Notes: generated from the sequence alone by a model not told the origin. A stretch of 64,000 nucleotides of DNA from Marivita lacus (GCF_014637725.1 NZ_BMFC01000017.1:1-64000); one strand, 5' to 3'. Numbered from the stretch's first letter, positions 45,158 to 54,323 are shown. Program-made: numbers and translations.

Positions 45158-45700
45158 TCACGGATCGATGCGGATCGACCCCAGCACGTCGAGCCGGTCA
45201 CCTGCGTGGCGCACGACAAGAACTTCGCCGGACCGGGTGGTCTGGCCGGTCAGCGCGCTGATGTTGACCTGGTGGGTGACGACGAAGGGCCGATCCGAAC
45301 GGTCGGCCAGAAGGGTCAGCGCCTCGGCGGTCTGGCTGTCACGGGTCGAGAAATCCTGAAAGAAGGAGTTGAAGGCGGGCACGTCCTGCACCGGGCCTAG
45401 GTTCAAAAGCTCGGCAGTCTCACGGCAGCGGCACCACTGGCTGGTCAGCACCACGCCGAACGCCTGCCCCCGGTCGCGGAACGCCTGACCGATGCGCGCC
45501 GCCTGATCGCGTCCACTCTGGTCGAGATTGCGCTGGGTGCTGCAATCTCCGACGGTCATGTTGGCAGGATCGCCGGTTCCGGGGGCCAGCGCGTGGCGCA
45601 TGATGGTGAACGCGCCGGGTGTGTCCAGCGCGTCCCAATCATTGGCGACCACGATCCCCGGCCACAAAAGGCCGAGGATCAGGATCAGTCGGTGGATCAT
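45158..45700 (-). CDS. Histidine phosphatase family protein, probably exported
   Basis: 180 residues. A signal peptide (MIHRLILILGLLWPGIVVAN) is followed by the phosphohistidine motif TIMRHALAPG (RHA instead of the usual RHG). The second-half catalytic pattern is VVTHQVNISALTG (key: T-H-x-x-x), and SQWCRCRETAELLN is the conserved arginine loop. It resembles SixA/phosphoglycerate-mutase-like phosphatases in the periplasm. The start overlaps the stop of the dienelactone hydrolase gene by 4 bp. Confidence 0.85.
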   Translation of the reverse strand: MIHRLILILGLLWPGIVVANDWDALDTPGAFTIMRHALAPGTGDPANMTVGDCSTQRNLDQSGRDQAARIGQAFRDRGQAFGVVLTSQWCRCRETAELLNLGPVQDVPAFNSFFQDFSTRDSQTAEALTLLADRSDRPFVVTHQVNISALTGQTTRSGEVLVVRHAGDRLDVLGSIRIDP

Positions 45701-46440
45701 AGCTGCGCGTCGAGGAACGATTGCAGGCCGTCCCAGCTTCCCTGATCGGCGTCGAGGTCATAGTCGCTCGATCCGTAAACGGTAAAGCTGTGGCGCGCGC
45801 CGCCGAACACCTGCGCACCGTGATCAACACCTGCGGATTGCAGCTGGTCCAGCAGGGACGCCAGGTCCGCCATGCCCGAAACCGGATCGGCAGAGCCGTG
45901 GAACAGCATGATCGGCGCGGATGTGGCGGAATAATCCTGACCTTCCGGCGTGCCCAGACCGCCATGGAAGCTGACGAACCCGTCAAGGTCGGCACCGGCG
46001 CGCGCGGCTTCGAGAACCGCTGCGCCACCAAAGCAATAGCCCATCATGACGTGGGTGTCGGTGGCGCCCGGAATATTGGCAGCCTCTTCGATGGCGCCCA
46101 TCAGGCGCATGCGAAAGGCGTCGCGGTCGCTGTACATGGCGCCGGACAAGGCGCGGTATTCGTCGACGCTTTGGGGGTCTTCGTCGGCACCGTATACGTC
46201 GATGGCAAAGGCGGTGTAGCCCAGCGCGGCCAGCATTTCGGCGCGGCGCTCCTCGTACTCGGTCATGCCGTCCCAGTCGTGCACGATGAGGATGGTGCCC
46301 TTGGGGTCAATCGCGGTGTTGGTGGCGACGTAGCCTTCGTATTCCCGGTCACCCACGGTATAGCGGTGATAGTCAGCGGAAATCTCGGCCTGTGCAGCCG
46401 TTGCGGTCAGGGCCAGTGTGGCCAGGCTTGATCGGATCAT
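45697..46440 (-). CDS. Dienelactone hydrolase family protein, exported
   Basis: 247 residues starting MIRSSLATLALTATAAQAEI, a signal peptide. The alpha/beta-hydrolase elements are the strand-turn LIVHDWDGM, the nucleophile elbow MGYCFGGAAVLEAA with catalytic Cys (G-Y-C-F-G-G, as in dienelactone hydrolases), the Asp in HGSADPVSGM, and the His in GARHSFTV. The substrate is unknown. It overlaps the phosphatase gene by 4 bp, and the pair sits between metK and trmB. Confidence 0.9.
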   Translation of the reverse strand: MIRSSLATLALTATAAQAEISADYHRYTVGDREYEGYVATNTAIDPKGTILIVHDWDGMTEYEERRAEMLAALGYTAFAIDVYGADEDPQSVDEYRALSGAMYSDRDAFRMRLMGAIEEAANIPGATDTHVMMGYCFGGAAVLEAARAGADLDGFVSFHGGLGTPEGQDYSATSAPIMLFHGSADPVSGMADLASLLDQLQSAGVDHGAQVFGGARHSFTVYGSSDYDLDADQGSWDGLQSFLDAQL

Positions 46441-46558
46441 GTCGGTCTCCTCTTTTTCGTCTCGAATGCCTTTGAAGCATAGCGCCGACACGCAAAAGAA
46501 AAGGCCGAAGGACCGGAACGCGGGTCGGACAAGGCTGCCCGACCCGCAGTGTGGTGCG

Positions 46559-47740
46559 TCAGACGGACGCCTTGAGCGCGTCCACCAGATCGGTGCGTTC
46601 CCAGCTGAACCCGCCATCCGCTTCGGGCGCACGGCCGAAATGGCCGTAGGCTGCGGTGCGTTCGTAGATCGGCCTGTTCAGCTGCAGATGCGTGCGAATG
46701 CCACGCGGGGTCAGGTCCATCACCCGTGGGATCGCCGCCTCGATGGCCGATGCCTCGATCTCGCCGGTGCCATGGGTGTCGGCATAGATCGACAGGGGCC
46801 TGGATACACCGATCGCGTAGCTGAGCTGGATCGTGCAGCGTTCGGCAAGTCCCGCGGCGACCACGTTCTTGGCCAGGTACCGCGCGGCATAGGCTGCGGA
46901 CCGGTCCACCTTGGTCGGATCCTTGCCGGAGAACGCGCCGCCACCATGCGGGGCAGCCCCGCCATAGGTGTCGACGATGATCTTGCGGCCCGTCAGGCCC
47001 GCGTCGCCATCCGGCCCACCGATCACGAAGGTGCCCGTGGGGTTGACCCACCATTCGGTGGCGTCGGTGATCCAGCCCGCAGGCAGGACCTCGCGGATAT
47101 AGGGCTCCACGATGGCACGGATGTCGGCAGAGCTTTGGCTTTCATCGGCGTGCTGGGTCGAAAGAACGATCGAGGTCACGCCCATCGGCTTGCCGTTCTC
47201 GTAGCGCACCGAGACCTGCGACTTGGCATCGGGGCGCAGCAAAGGCTCTGCGCCGGATTTCCGCACCTCGGCCAGACGTTTCAGGATCGCGTGGCTGTAA
47301 AGGATCGGCGCGGGCATGAGCGCGTCGGTCTCGTTGGTGGCGTAGCCGAACATGATGCCCTGATCGCCTGCCCCTTCATCCTTGTCACCGCTGGCGTTCA
47401 CGCCCTGCGCGATATGCGCCGATTGCTGGTGCAGCAGGTTGGTGATCTCGCAGGTGGCGTGGTGGAACTTGTCCTGCTCGTAGCCGATGTCCTTGATGCA
47501 GGCGCGCGCGATGTCGGGGATGCGCTCCATGTAGGTTTGCAGGCGGGACTGGTCAGACAGCCCCACCTCTCCACCGATGACGACGCGGTCGGTCGTGGCA
47601 AAGGTTTCGCAGGCCACCCGCGCTTCGGGTTCTTCTGACAGGAATGCGTCGAGGATTGCGTCCGAGATACGGTCGCAGACCTTATCCGGGTGGCCCTCGG
47701 AGACGGATTCCGAGGTGAAGATGTAGTTCTGTCTGGACAT
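46559..47740 (-). CDS. metK: S-adenosylmethionine synthetase
   Basis: 393 residues starting [20 protein letters not shown]. The first signature is [17 protein letters not shown]; the second is the conserved [31 protein letters not shown] is the third region. It makes SAM from methionine and ATP. The ATG at 47740 directly follows a SAM/SAH riboswitch that overlaps its ribosome-binding site, so translation is expected to fall when SAM or SAH is abundant. It lies downstream of lnt. Confidence 0.97.
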   Translation of the reverse strand: MSRQNYIFTSESVSEGHPDKVCDRISDAILDAFLSEEPEARVACETFATTDRVVIGGEVGLSDQSRLQTYMERIPDIARACIKDIGYEQDKFHHATCEITNLLHQQSAHIAQGVNASGDKDEGAGDQGIMFGYATNETDALMPAPILYSHAILKRLAEVRKSGAEPLLRPDAKSQVSVRYENGKPMGVTSIVLSTQHADESQSSADIRAIVEPYIREVLPAGWITDATEWWVNPTGTFVIGGPDGDAGLTGRKIIVDTYGGAAPHGGGAFSGKDPTKVDRSAAYAARYLAKNVVAAGLAERCTIQLSYAIGVSRPLSIYADTHGTGEIEASAIEAAIPRVMDLTPRGIRTHLQLNRPIYERTAAYGHFGRAPEADGGFSWERTDLVDALKASV

Positions 47741-47743
47741 GAG

Positions 47744-47789
47744 TGCTCCATTGGGATCTGCCGTCACGTCAGGAAGCCGTTGTGACGGG
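47744..47789 (-). ncRNA. SAM/SAH riboswitch (translational) in the metK leader
   Basis: On the minus strand the leader reads CCCGTCACAACGGCTTCCTG, then ACGTGACGG, then CCCAATGGAGCA. It matches as I recall the SAM/SAH class: stem GTCAC pairing with GTGAC, the conserved ACAACGGCUUCCUG loop, and AAUGGAGCA that forms the pseudoknot and contains the GGAG Shine-Dalgarno. The class is known upstream of metK in Rhodobacterales. It begins 15 nt after the lnt stop and ends 3 nt before the metK ATG. Ligand binding would sequester the Shine-Dalgarno. Confidence 0.92.
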
Positions 47790-47803
47790 AATGAGGCTCT
47801 GGG

Positions 47804-49291
47804 TTAAGGCCGCGTCACGGTGCGGTCAATGGGTCTGCGACGTTTCAGGGTCAACAGAGTCGCAAATGCCACGATGAGCGCCAGAAATGCCGTCCAATCG
47901 CCGGTGCGGCTGTAGAGTGTCGGCGCAAGCGGTGCGGGCAGCGGCACGTCGAGGAACCCCGCACGGCCCAGTGGAAGCGAGTCCACGATGCGGCCGGCCG
48001 GGTCGATCATCGCCGAAATGCCGGTATTGGCCACGCGGATCATCGGCAGCCCCTGTTCGATGGCGCGCAGACGGGCCTGTGACAGGTGTTGCTGCGGACC
48101 GGCATTGATGCCGAACCACGCGTCATTGGTGATCTGGAGCAGCATGTCAGGGCGCGACGGCGCGCCGTTCACATCCTGCGCAAACACAGCCTCGTAACAG
48201 ATCAGAGGAAGGGCTTTGCCCAGGGGTCCAAGGTCGATCAGCGCAGGCCCCGGCCCCGCCGAATAGCCGGCATCCGCCCGCGCGGCGAGGCCGAGGATGT
48301 TGAACCGCGCAAAGAGGGGTGCTGCGGGCATGTATTCGCCAAAGGGCACAAGGTGGTGCTTGTCGTACAAGTCAGCCACCTGTCCCGTACCGTCCAGCGT
48401 GACGAGGGAATTGTAGTAGCGTCCCTGCTCTTCGCGCTGGATGCCCAGAACCACGGGCGTGCCAGCAGCGGCATCCGCGATCACTTCAAATGCGTAGCCT
48501 GCGTCATCGAGAAGGCTGGGCACTGCGGTTTCAGGCCAGACGATCAGGTCGGGTTTGGGCAGTTGCGCCGTAAAATCCACCTGACGGTTGAAGAACATCG
48601 GGATGAAATCGCGGTCCCATTTCTGGTGCTGCGGTGCGTTCGGCTGGATCAGGCGCACGGTCGGTCGGTCCGCGAGGTCGGAGGCGGCGGGTGTGATGAC
48701 TGCCCCCGTCCCCCACATCGCGACCAGTGTGACAAGGCCCGTTGCCGCGTATTTCAAAGATCGCCGCGTGAGACCACCTGCCAGCAGTGCCGCGACCAGA
48801 GTTGTCACCACGGTCAGCCCGTGTGGTCCGATCACCGAATGCCATTGTGCCACCGGGGTCGGTGCCCAGAGATACCCCACCAGCCCCCATGGAAATCCGG
48901 TCAGGACATAGGCCCGCGCCAGTTCGATCCCCGCCCAGCAGAGGGCAATCGCAAACGGACCACGCGTCAGCCGTCGCCCGCCCCAGAACGCAACCGCCCA
49001 GAGCAGCGCCAGGCCCGCCGCCATGCCGACAAGCGCGAAAGGTGCCATCCAGCCGGTCGTGGCCGCGTCCACCCGGAACGGCTCGAGGATCCAGTGCAGC
49101 GAAACCGCAAAATAGCCGACGCCAAAGAGCCAGCCTGTCCAACCTGCGGACTTCGCTGCCGTGTCGTATTGGGCAAGCCACAGCACCGCCACAAGCGCCA
49201 CGAGGGCGATCCACCAGAGATCGAACGGCGGCTGGCCCAGCGCGAAACACGCGCCAAGGCACAACGCCCCCAGGCGGCGGATCAAAACCAT
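47804..49291 (-). CDS. lnt: Apolipoprotein N-acyltransferase
   Basis: 495 residues, with about six N-terminal membrane helices over the first 180 residues. The nitrilase-like domain has the Glu in LIVWPETAVP, the Lys in DKHHLVPFGEYMP, and the Cys in LPLICYEAVF, the E-K-C triad. It adds the third acyl chain to lipoproteins in the inner membrane. It starts 4 bp after the corC-like gene stop. Several genes in this window encode lipoproteins that would be its substrates. Confidence 0.96.
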   Translation of the reverse strand: MVLIRRLGALCLGACFALGQPPFDLWWIALVALVAVLWLAQYDTAAKSAGWTGWLFGVGYFAVSLHWILEPFRVDAATTGWMAPFALVGMAAGLALLWAVAFWGGRRLTRGPFAIALCWAGIELARAYVLTGFPWGLVGYLWAPTPVAQWHSVIGPHGLTVVTTLVAALLAGGLTRRSLKYAATGLVTLVAMWGTGAVITPAASDLADRPTVRLIQPNAPQHQKWDRDFIPMFFNRQVDFTAQLPKPDLIVWPETAVPSLLDDAGYAFEVIADAAAGTPVVLGIQREEQGRYYNSLVTLDGTGQVADLYDKHHLVPFGEYMPAAPLFARFNILGLAARADAGYSAGPGPALIDLGPLGKALPLICYEAVFAQDVNGAPSRPDMLLQITNDAWFGINAGPQQHLSQARLRAIEQGLPMIRVANTGISAMIDPAGRIVDSLPLGRAGFLDVPLPAPLAPTLYSRTGDWTAFLALIVAFATLLTLKRRRPIDRTVTRP

Positions 49292-49295
49292 GCGA

Positions 49296-50231
49296 TCAGG
49301 CAGTGCTCACGGTGGCCGCCTCGACAACCTCGCGGGCCCTGGCGGTGTCGCCCTTGGCGGTTGTGCTGAGACGGACGCGCATCCGCTTGATCCGGCGCGG
49401 ATCGGCATCGATCACTTCGAATTCCGGGCCTTGCGGATGTGGCACGACCTCTCCGCGTGCAGGCACGTGACCGGCCAGCATGAAGACCAGACCACCCAGT
49501 GTGTCGATTTCCTCTCCGTCGATATCGTCGTGATCGGTCAGGTTCAGCCCGATCTCGGCCTCGAATTCCTCAAGCGGGGTGCGGGCAAAGGCCATGTAGA
49601 CCCCCGGCTTTTCGCGGGTGAAATTGTGGTCTTCATCCAGATCATGTTCGTCCTCGATTTCCCCGACGACCTGTTCGATCAGGTCCTCGATGGTCACGAG
49701 ACCGTCCACGCCGCCATATTCGTCGATCACCAGCGCCATGTGCCGACGTTCGGTCTGCATCTTGGCCAGCAGCACACCGATGGGCATGGAGGGCGGCACG
49801 AACAAAAGCGGGCGCACCATCTGGGCCAGATCGAAATCGGTGCTCTTGCCATTGAAGCCGTGCTTGAGCGCGAGGTCCTTGAGATGCGCCATGCCAACAG
49901 GGGTGTCGAGCGTGCCGTTATAGACCGGCAAGCGTGTCAGCCCGCTTTCGCGGAAGACATCGACCAGTTCTGGCAGGGTTATGTTGTCCGGCACGGAGGT
50001 GATGTCGGCGCGTGGCACCGCGACATCCTCGACCCGCATGCGGCGCAGGTTCATCATGCCATCAATCGGAGACATTGACCGGGTGCTTTCCGGCTCTGGC
50101 GACATGTCGGCCACCTGTGCCGTTCCACCAAGCCAGCTGCGCAGACGGGAGAAGACTCCACGTCCCGGTTGAATTTCTTTCATCTCCCGCGCGCGATGCG
50201 CCGCGTTAGACGAGTCGTCGTTGTCGCCCAT
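49296..50231 (-). CDS. CorC/HlyC-family transporter-associated CBS-domain protein
   Basis: 311 residues. There is no N-terminal membrane domain. Paired CBS domains occupy about residues 70-200 (VEDVAVPRADITSVPDN; RLPVYNGTLDTPVGMAHLKD; ALVIDEYGGVDGLVTIEDLIEQ), then the CorC_HlyC transporter-associated domain (residues 220-300, key G-G-L-V-F). It is the cytoplasmic CorC type, tied to magnesium/cobalt handling and found in the ybeY-corC-lnt cluster of proteobacteria. Confidence 0.92.
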   Translation of the reverse strand: MGDNDDSSNAAHRAREMKEIQPGRGVFSRLRSWLGGTAQVADMSPEPESTRSMSPIDGMMNLRRMRVEDVAVPRADITSVPDNITLPELVDVFRESGLTRLPVYNGTLDTPVGMAHLKDLALKHGFNGKSTDFDLAQMVRPLLFVPPSMPIGVLLAKMQTERRHMALVIDEYGGVDGLVTIEDLIEQVVGEIEDEHDLDEDHNFTREKPGVYMAFARTPLEEFEAEIGLNLTDHDDIDGEEIDTLGGLVFMLAGHVPARGEVVPHPQGPEFEVIDADPRRIKRMRVRLSTTAKGDTARAREVVEAATVSTA

Positions 50232-50266
50232 TTTTTCCTGTTCCGGTGAAGGCCTGTTGGCCCGTA

Positions 50267-50776
50267 CTATTCCCTATATGGGTCCGCAACACCCATTTTG
50301 CCAAGTATCCGGGTTTCCAACCCTTCCATGAGCGTGGCATCGCGGTCACGAACGTGATCATAACCCAGAAGATGTAACACGCCGTGAACAATCAAATGCG
50401 TGACGTGATCGGGCAGTGTCTTGCCCGCCGCGTCAGCCTCTTGCAGGCAGGTGTCATAGGCGATGGCGATGTCTCCAAGGCTTTCGCCCATCATCGGATC
50501 GGGGGGCGGCGGCGGGCTTGGCTGGCCGCCATCTTCGTCCGGCGCAAGGTCGCTTGAAGGCCAGCTGAGCACATTGGTGGGTGTCGGTTTTTCGCGGAAT
50601 TCGGCATTGAGTTCCGCGATGCGCGCATCGTCGCAGGCGAGCACCGCGATCTCGTAGCCATCTGCCGGAAAACCCAGGAATTCCAGCGTGTTGACTGCCG
50701 CGTTTTCGGCCAGAGTATCCAGCCCCGCCGCCTCCCAGCGGGGGTCTTCGATCACGATGTCGGTCAGTGTGGTCAC
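50267..50776 (-). CDS. ybeY: Endoribonuclease YbeY, rRNA maturation factor
   Basis: 169 residues. The zinc motif is HLIVHGVLHLLGYDH (HxxxHxxxxxH). NVLSWPSSD is the conserved upstream stretch. It includes a Pro/Gly-rich loop near residue 88 (GGQPSPPPPPDPMMG) typical of alphaproteobacterial YbeY. YbeY trims 16S rRNA 3' ends and participates in ribosome quality control. It follows phoH, the usual order. Confidence 0.94.
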   Translation of the reverse strand: MTTLTDIVIEDPRWEAAGLDTLAENAAVNTLEFLGFPADGYEIAVLACDDARIAELNAEFREKPTPTNVLSWPSSDLAPDEDGGQPSPPPPPDPMMGESLGDIAIAYDTCLQEADAAGKTLPDHVTHLIVHGVLHLLGYDHVRDRDATLMEGLETRILGKMGVADPYRE

Positions 50777-50846
50777 GGGTCATCCATTGGGAGCCAGCCC
50801 GCCGTCCATTGTGCGCGCACCAATGGCGCAAAATGAACGGCTCCCC

Positions 50847-50870
50847 GGCATATTTGGAAAAAGAAGAAGC
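50847..50870 (+). repeat. Dispersed GGCATATTTGG repeat, copy D
   Basis: Plus-strand copy, identical over 24 bases to A and B. It directly abuts the phoH stop codon (50871) and is antisense to the phoH-ybeY message, unlike copies A and B. Confidence 0.85.
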
Positions 50871-51848
50871 TCAGGGCGATTCAGCGTCTTTCTCGTAGGC
50901 TTCGATGATCGCTGCCACAAGCGGGTGGCGGACCACGTCCTTGGAGGTGAAGTAGTTGAAGCTGATCTTGGGGATGGATTTAAGCAGCCGTTCGGCATCG
51001 GCAAGCCCCGAGGCGACGCCGCGCGGCAGGTCGATCTGGGTGCGGTCACCGGTGATGACCATGCGCGAACCTTCGCCGAGACGGGTCAGAAACATCTTCA
51101 TCTGCATCGACGTGGCGTTCTGCGCCTCGTCCAGAACCACGAAGGCATTGGACAGCGTCCGGCCGCGCATGAAGGCGAGCGGCGCGATTTCGATCACCTT
51201 TTCCTCGATCATCTTGGCAAGCTGCTTGCCCGGCAGAAAATCGTTCAGCGCGTCATAGAGCGGCTGCATATAAGGATCGACCTTGTCCTTCATGTCGCCG
51301 GGCAGGTAGCCCAGCTTCTCGCCCGCCTCGACCGCGGGGCGCGACAGGATGATCTTGTCGACCTGGCCGGTGATTAACATGTTCACACCGACGGCAACCG
51401 CCAGATAGGTCTTGCCGGTGCCTGCCGGGCCGATGCCGAAGGCCAGTTCATTGTCAAAGAGTGACCGGACATACGCCTTTTGCGCGTCGGTGCGCGGCTC
51501 CACCAGTTTCTTGCGGGTCTTGATCTCGACCGGGCCGCCTTCGAACATTTCGATCTGGGCATCGGGACCGGGATCGTCGGGCGCCATGCGGAATTCGCGG
51601 TCGATATCGCCGGGTGACACGCTGCGCCCCTGTTCAAGCCGCTGGTAGAGCGCCAGAAGAACATCGCGTGCTTCGGCCTGCGCGTCGGACGGGCCGTGAA
51701 TCGTCAACTGATTCCCCCTGCGCAGGATCTGCACCCCGAGCCGGGTTTCGATTTCGGTCAGATTGCGGTCGTATTCGCCGCAAAGGTCGATGAGCAAACG
51801 GTTATCTGGGAATTCTACGAGCGCTTCTGACAAGGTGTCTGTGGTCAC
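50871..51848 (-). CDS. PhoH-like ATPase
   Basis: 325 residues. An N-terminal KH-like region (residues 15-75) precedes the PhoH ATPase core: Walker A GIGPAGTGKTYLAVAVG, Walker B VVLDEAQNAT, and ITGDRTQIDLP, the conserved sensor. It is a cytoplasmic ATPase/possible RNA helicase associated with YbeY. It sits 94 bp upstream of ybeY in the conserved miaB-phoH-ybeY-corC-lnt order. Confidence 0.94.
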   Translation of the reverse strand: MTTDTLSEALVEFPDNRLLIDLCGEYDRNLTEIETRLGVQILRRGNQLTIHGPSDAQAEARDVLLALYQRLEQGRSVSPGDIDREFRMAPDDPGPDAQIEMFEGGPVEIKTRKKLVEPRTDAQKAYVRSLFDNELAFGIGPAGTGKTYLAVAVGVNMLITGQVDKIILSRPAVEAGEKLGYLPGDMKDKVDPYMQPLYDALNDFLPGKQLAKMIEEKVIEIAPLAFMRGRTLSNAFVVLDEAQNATSMQMKMFLTRLGEGSRMVITGDRTQIDLPRGVASGLADAERLLKSIPKISFNYFTSKDVVRHPLVAAIIEAYEKDAESP

Positions 51849-51923
51849 GCGGGTCTCCGGTGCAAAGGTGTCAGGATCAGGGTGTCAAGTTCCGTCACGC
51901 AGTGCAAGCGGTCACCCCTCCCG

Positions 51924-52220
51924 TCACAATACGTCTCCGAACGCGGTGCCACCTTTGAAGTCACCAATCGCCGTATTGCGTTCCAAAGCGTTGCCCGAGC
52001 AGACCGGCGTTCCATCCCTGTTGAGCCGTGGCGACAGGTAGCCCTCGACACCGTCGTCGATGATCCAGTGGTCACAGCCGTTGGGATCGATCCAGATGCC
52101 AGCTTGCAACTGGCTGAGCGGTTTGCTGTCAAAGCCGCGATCAACTCTTTTGTTGTCGCCGACGCTTTCACACCCGGCGAGGGCGGCACAGAGACCGGCG
52201 AGGGTGATGATACGGATCAT
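51924..52220 (-). CDS. Small lipoprotein with an unrecognised Cys-containing module
   Basis: 98 residues starting MIRIITLAGLCAALAGC; lipobox LAGC gives lipidated Cys17. The mature protein has the module GIWIDPNGCDHW followed by DDGVEG, SPRL and RDGTPVC, with two Cys 24 residues apart that could form a disulfide. The same module is found in the OmpA-domain gene 11 bp upstream (52232-52780), so these two are paralogous in this segment. It looks like a cell-envelope protein. Function unknown. Confidence 0.8.
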   Translation of the reverse strand: MIRIITLAGLCAALAGCESVGDNKRVDRGFDSKPLSQLQAGIWIDPNGCDHWIIDDGVEGYLSPRLNRDGTPVCSGNALERNTAIGDFKGGTAFGDVL

Positions 52221-52231
52221 GGCGGGGTTCC

Positions 52232-52780
52232 TCAGCGCAGGCACAGGATGTCCACCCGGCGGTTTTCGGCCATTCCGGCGGCATTTGCATTGCTGGCGAC
52301 AGAGCGGCCTTCTCCGAAACCGCGCACCGAGTAGACGCGGGCACCCGCCTGCTGGGCGACCTGCCCCACCGCGCGGGCGCGCCGTTCGCTGAGCGCCATG
52401 TTGGAGGCGTCGGAGCCACGGCTGTCGGTGTGGCCTTCGATGACAAAGCCGTTGGCCGGGTTGTCGGCAAAGAAGCGGCGCAGGCTGTCGGCCCCACCCG
52501 GTGCGATTGTGGCGCTGCCGGTGGCGAACATGGTGTCGGTGGGCACAACTGCACAGCGGCTGACAGTGTGGCAGACAGGCGTGCCGTCGCGGCGCAGATG
52601 CGGGCTCATGAAGCCTTCGACGCCATCATCCATCACCCAGTGTTCGCAGCCGTCGGGGTCGATCCAGATGCCGGGGACATAGCGTTCGGCCTGCTGCGCC
52701 GACGCGAAGTGCGGCACTGCCAGCGCGATACCGATCATCAATGCGCACACCCGCCTTACCATTCCCGACACTCCCGACAC
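52232..52780 (-). CDS. OmpA-family peptidoglycan-binding protein with the same Cys-containing module
   Basis: 182 residues with a signal peptide (MVRRVCALMIGIALAVPHFA, cleavage near ASA). The module GIWIDPDGCEHW, DDGVEG, SPHL, RDGTPVC (about residues 36-70) precedes an OmpA_C domain: FFADNPANGFVIEGHTDSRG, NMALSERRARAV and the C-terminal NRRVDILC. The OmpA-like domain binds diaminopimelate in peptidoglycan. It differs from standard OmpA in lacking a beta barrel. The start may be Met7. Confidence 0.85.
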   Translation of the reverse strand: MSGVSGMVRRVCALMIGIALAVPHFASAQQAERYVPGIWIDPDGCEHWVMDDGVEGFMSPHLRRDGTPVCHTVSRCAVVPTDTMFATGSATIAPGGADSLRRFFADNPANGFVIEGHTDSRGSDASNMALSERRARAVGQVAQQAGARVYSVRGFGEGRSVASNANAAGMAENRRVDILCLR

Positions 52781-52813
52781 CGATGTTCAGCGCGGCCGTG
52801 GCCTGCTGATTCA

Positions 52814-52828
52814 TTGGTATACTACCAA
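52814..52828. promoter_or_regulatory. TTGGTA-N3-TACCAA palindrome
   Basis: Perfect inverted repeat TTGGTA-TAC-TACCAA, 34 bp upstream of the OmpA-family start codon. A similar site is at 63095 upstream of the glycosyltransferase. It may be an operator; the binding factor is unknown. Confidence 0.35.
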
Positions 52829-52888
52829 AGACTGCGGTTCAGGAAAGAGGCAACCTCAACATATCGTGTGTTCACCACAGATGATGTG

Positions 52889-54211
52889 TCATTCCACCAA
52901 CGCGCCCTTGAGCGAATTGCGCCCCGAAGCGATGATCCTGACCTGGCGCAAATCACCGGGCTCGAGCCCGTCTGCCTGAACATGGACCGCGTGCAGGTGA
53001 TCGGATTTGCCGACCATCTGACCCGGAAAGCGGCCGGGCTTTTCGAACAGAACGCCAACCGTCTTGCCCACCATCGCGTCCTGCGCCGCCTTTTGCTGAT
53101 CGAAGATCAAGGCTTGCAGCCGCTGCAACCGGTCATCCTTGACGTCTTCGGGAAGCTGGTCGCGTTCCGCCGCCGGGGTGCCGGGGCGGGTCGAGTATTT
53201 GAAGCTGTAGGCATAGCCGTAATTGCAGGCCCGGATGATGTCCAAGGTGGCCTGAAAATCCTCTTCGGTCTCTTCCGGGAACCCGACGATGAAGTCGCCG
53301 GACAGCAGCAGGTCTGGCCGCGCGGCGCGCATTTTGTCGATGATCGCGAGGTAGCTTTGTGCGGTGTGCTGGCGGTTCATCCGCTTGAGGATGCGGTCCG
53401 AGCCGGATTGCACGGGCAAATGCAGGTAGGGCATCAGCTTCGGGCAAGTGGCATGTGCGTCGATCAGGTCGTCGGTCATGTCGTTGGGGTGGCTGGTGGT
53501 GAAGCGGATACGCTTCAGCCCGTCGATATCGTTGAGCGCCCAGATCAGGCGGGCCAGCGACCAGTCGCCGCCGTCACCCGCGCCGTGATAGGCGTTGACG
53601 TTCTGGCCCAGCAGCGTGATCTCGCGCACGCCGCGATCGACCAGACCACGGGCCTCTGTCAAAATGCGATCCGCCGGGCGGCTGACTTCGGCACCGCGCG
53701 TGTAGGGCACGACGCAGAAGGCGCAGAACTTGTCGCAGCCTTCCTGCACCGTCAGGAACGCCGTGGGGCCGCGTTTCGCCTTGGGGCGGTTCTTGAGAAC
53801 CTCGAACTTGTCCTCTTCCGGGAAATCGGTGTCGAGCGCCTTTTCACCCTTGCGCGTCCTGGCTTCAAGTTCTGGCAGGCGGTGATAGCTTTGCGGGCCA
53901 ACCACCAGATCGACCATCGGCTGTCGGCGCATGATCTCCTGCCCCTCGGCCTGCGCGACACAGCCTGCAACGCCGATCTTGAGATCGGGCTTTGCCTCCT
54001 TCAGACCCTTGTAGCGCCCCAGTTCGGAATAGACCTTTTCCGCCGCCTTTTCACGGATGTGACAGGTGTTCAGCAGGATCATGTCCGCATCTTCGGGCGT
54101 CAGCGTTTCGACATATCCCTGCCCACCCAGCGCCTCGGCCATGCGTTCGCTGTCATAGACGTTCATCTGACAGCCATAGGTCTTGATATAGAGCTTCTTC
54201 GGTTCGGACAC
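52889..54211 (-). CDS. miaB: tRNA-2-methylthio-N6-isopentenyladenosine synthase
   Basis: 440 residues. The N-terminal methylthiotransferase domain has three cluster Cys: [19 protein letters not shown] and [11 protein letters not shown]. The radical SAM CxxxCxxC is [10 protein letters not shown]-terminal TRAM domain ends near residue 435. It thiomethylates A37 of tRNA. It starts the housekeeping run and is followed on the same strand by the OmpA-family gene and then phoH. Confidence 0.97.
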   Translation of the reverse strand: MSEPKKLYIKTYGCQMNVYDSERMAEALGGQGYVETLTPEDADMILLNTCHIREKAAEKVYSELGRYKGLKEAKPDLKIGVAGCVAQAEGQEIMRRQPMVDLVVGPQSYHRLPELEARTRKGEKALDTDFPEEDKFEVLKNRPKAKRGPTAFLTVQEGCDKFCAFCVVPYTRGAEVSRPADRILTEARGLVDRGVREITLLGQNVNAYHGAGDGGDWSLARLIWALNDIDGLKRIRFTTSHPNDMTDDLIDAHATCPKLMPYLHLPVQSGSDRILKRMNRQHTAQSYLAIIDKMRAARPDLLLSGDFIVGFPEETEEDFQATLDIIRACNYGYAYSFKYSTRPGTPAAERDQLPEDVKDDRLQRLQALIFDQQKAAQDAMVGKTVGVLFEKPGRFPGQMVGKSDHLHAVHVQADGLEPGDLRQVRIIASGRNSLKGALVE

Positions 54212-54323
54212 GGGCCAATCCTCCGGGGCAGGTTCAGGGCGTCGCGATACCGCATCTCACCCCTGTCTTGCAATGCACGGTTTTTTCATCGACTCTGTGC
54301 AAAATTCCCGCAGAGGCCCCCTC

